Source of the DNA: Nitrospirota bacterium
GTDB taxonomy: Bacteria > Nitrospirota > Thermodesulfovibrionia > Thermodesulfovibrionales > UBA1546
Reading direction: 5' to 3'
Assembly: GCA_004298625.1 (NCBI GenBank)
Contig: SCSY01000041.1
Location: 1 to 5,352, forward strand
DNA length: 5,352 nt
This document shows positions 4,407 to 5,352 of this stretch, piece by piece. Numbering within the stretch: position 1 is the stretch's first letter; each line of letters starts with the position of its first letter. Made by a program: the position numbers and the translations under genes. The notes below the pieces were generated by a model. That model was not told the DNA's origin. It worked only from the letters and a program-made list of their open reading frames with translations, and searched no databases.

Positions 4407-5352
4407 TTAATGTTTAAAGGCCCTCTGGCCTGTAAACACCATTGCCACTTTTGGATCTGCCTCATTGCACGCCTCGATAACCTCGAAGTCCCTCTCCGAA
4501 CCTCCGGGTTGAACGACCGCAGTAATCCCTTGTTTTATCCCTGCATCAATCCCATCCCTGAAAGGGAAAAAAGCGTCAGAGACCATCACAGCGCCTATCA
4601 AACCTCCTTTGTTTTTCCTTGTCTCCATGTCTATCTCTTCAAGCAGTCCTGCATCACGTTCTCCGCGTGCTGTCTGAAGTTCAAGCGTTTTATAAGGAAT
4701 ACCATAGTTTTTGAAACATAATGCATCGGCATACTTAGTGTATGCCTTGAATATCGCTATCTCGGCAACGCCTACCCTGTCCTGCTCTCCAGTTCCGATT
4801 CCGACGGTCTCGCCGTTTTTCACATAGATAACAGAATTTGATGTAATCCCCATCTCAACGCTCCAGCCGAATATCATGTCTTCATATTCCTTTTCGCTAG
4901 GCACCCTCTCTGTTGCATATTCTTTGCCTTTGTATGTGGTCTTTGCAGGAAGAAAATCAGCCTTTGACTTTATCCTGCTAAGCTGGGACTGCTGCACAAT
5001 TAATCCTCCGTCCATCAACGACTTAAATTCCACAAAACGGAAGTCCCTGTATTTGGCAAGTTCATTAATCTTTTTAACTCTGATTATCCTGAGATTTTTC
5101 CTTTTCGCGAGAATCTCGACAACCCCTTCCTCAAAATCAGGCGCGGCGACGACCTCGAGATAATTGTTGTTTACCATCTCCGCAGTCGTCTTATCCATCG
5201 GCCTGTTAACCACAAGGCATCCTCCGAAGGCCGCGATCCTGTCTGCCATGTTAGCCTTGGCGTATGCCTCTGAAATTGTATTTGCATAAGCCGCGCCGCA
5301 GGGGTTGTTATGTTTGAGGATTGCGGCGGCAGGTTTATCCATGAGATATTTC
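4407..5352 (-). CDS. purH: PurH, AICAR transformylase part (5' end outside window)
   Basis: The C-terminal portion of bifunctional PurH, which carries out the last two steps of IMP synthesis in the cytoplasm: formyl transfer from 10-formyl-THF to AICAR, then ring closure. Only the transformylase domain (about 314 codons) is in the window. The frame continues through the right edge (Lys-Tyr-Leu precede the Met at 5342), so that Met is internal and the IMP cyclohydrolase (MGS-like) domain lies beyond 5352. Visible landmarks are KHNNPCG with the catalytic Lys-His pair (codons 5310-5315), RIAAFGG soon after, SDAFFPFRDGID, QPGGSERD and the family C-terminus FTGQRAFKH, so the 3' end is complete. 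The long middle, with MDGGLIVQQ and NSVIYVKNGETVGIGTGEQDRV, is normal for bacterial PurH. The cyclophilin gene starts 22 nt downstream. The promoter is outside the window. No frameshift or missing key residue is seen. Confidence 0.96.
   Translation of the reverse strand, partial: KYLMDKPAAAILKHNNPCGAAYANTISEAYAKANMADRIAAFGGCLVVNRPMDKTTAEMVNNNYLEVVAAPDFEEGVVEILAKRKNLRIIRVKKINELAKYRDFRFVEFKSLMDGGLIVQQSQLSRIKSKADFLPAKTTYKGKEYATERVPSEKEYEDMIFGWSVEMGITSNSVIYVKNGETVGIGTGEQDRVGVAEIAIFKAYTKYADALCFKNYGIPYKTLELQTARGERDAGLLEEIDMETRKNKGGLIGAVMVSDAFFPFRDGIDAGIKQGITAVVQPGGSERDFEVIEACNEADPKVAMVFTGQRAFKH

Noticed and set aside
4385..4465. Longer cyclophilin start at 4465
   Set aside because: It would lie inside the end of purH, bury the signal peptide behind 27 polar residues, and ignore the strong AAGGGAGG in front of the ATG at 4384.
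5340..5342. ATG at 5342 as the start of a short PurH
   Set aside because: The frame stays open to the window edge with family-like residues (Lys-Tyr-Leu) before it, and the cyclohydrolase domain is expected further upstream; this is an internal Met.

Overview
The window looks like an ordinary chromosomal stretch from a Gram-negative bacterium. The evidence is a secreted (periplasmic) cyclophilin, a TonB-like membrane anchor with a periplasmic DUF3108 domain, a RodZ-type helix-turn-helix protein and a bifunctional PurH. From remembered family resemblance, the gene content recalls Nitrospirota (Thermodesulfovibrio-like) or Desulfobacterota (Geobacter-like) genomes. That is an inference; nothing in the window fixes the taxon. 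No phage, IS, CRISPR, tRNA or rRNA is visible.

Layout. (1) Positions 1-827, + strand: an AT-rich gene for an unrecognised membrane protein, possibly cut at its 5' end by the window edge. (2) Positions 828-1037: a spacer with three CCATAG repeats, a GC-rich purine-rich leader and a clear intrinsic terminator at 973-1006. The terminator lies only about 30 nt before the next start codon, and an upstream GGAGGC could compete for its 5' arm, so an attenuator is possible. (3) Positions 1038-2126, +: an inner-membrane-anchored DUF3108 protein with a TonB-type Ser-x3-His transmembrane motif. (4) Positions 2127-2260: a spacer with a good sigma70-like promoter (TTGATA, 17 nt, TATTAT). (5) Positions 2261-3749, +: two overlapping genes, a MinD/ParA-type ATPase with an unusual insertion and a small protein combining a J-domain-like N-terminus without HPD with a RodZ-type HTH. 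(6) A perfect 12-bp hairpin at 3751-3780 separates these from a convergent minus-strand pair. (7) Minus strand: purH, entering from the right edge and ending at 4407, then a secreted peptidyl-prolyl isomerase (4384 to 3791).

How the genes work together. The ATPase and J-like/HTH genes overlap by 26 nt and share one promoter, so they are probably translated together and act together. A positioning or polarity module is the most natural reading, but the partner and cargo are not visible. purH and the cyclophilin are 22 nt apart and probably cotranscribed, with no obvious functional link. The DUF3108 gene looks like an independent unit. The most interesting candidates for something undescribed are the ATPase/J-HTH pair and the leader before the DUF3108 gene.
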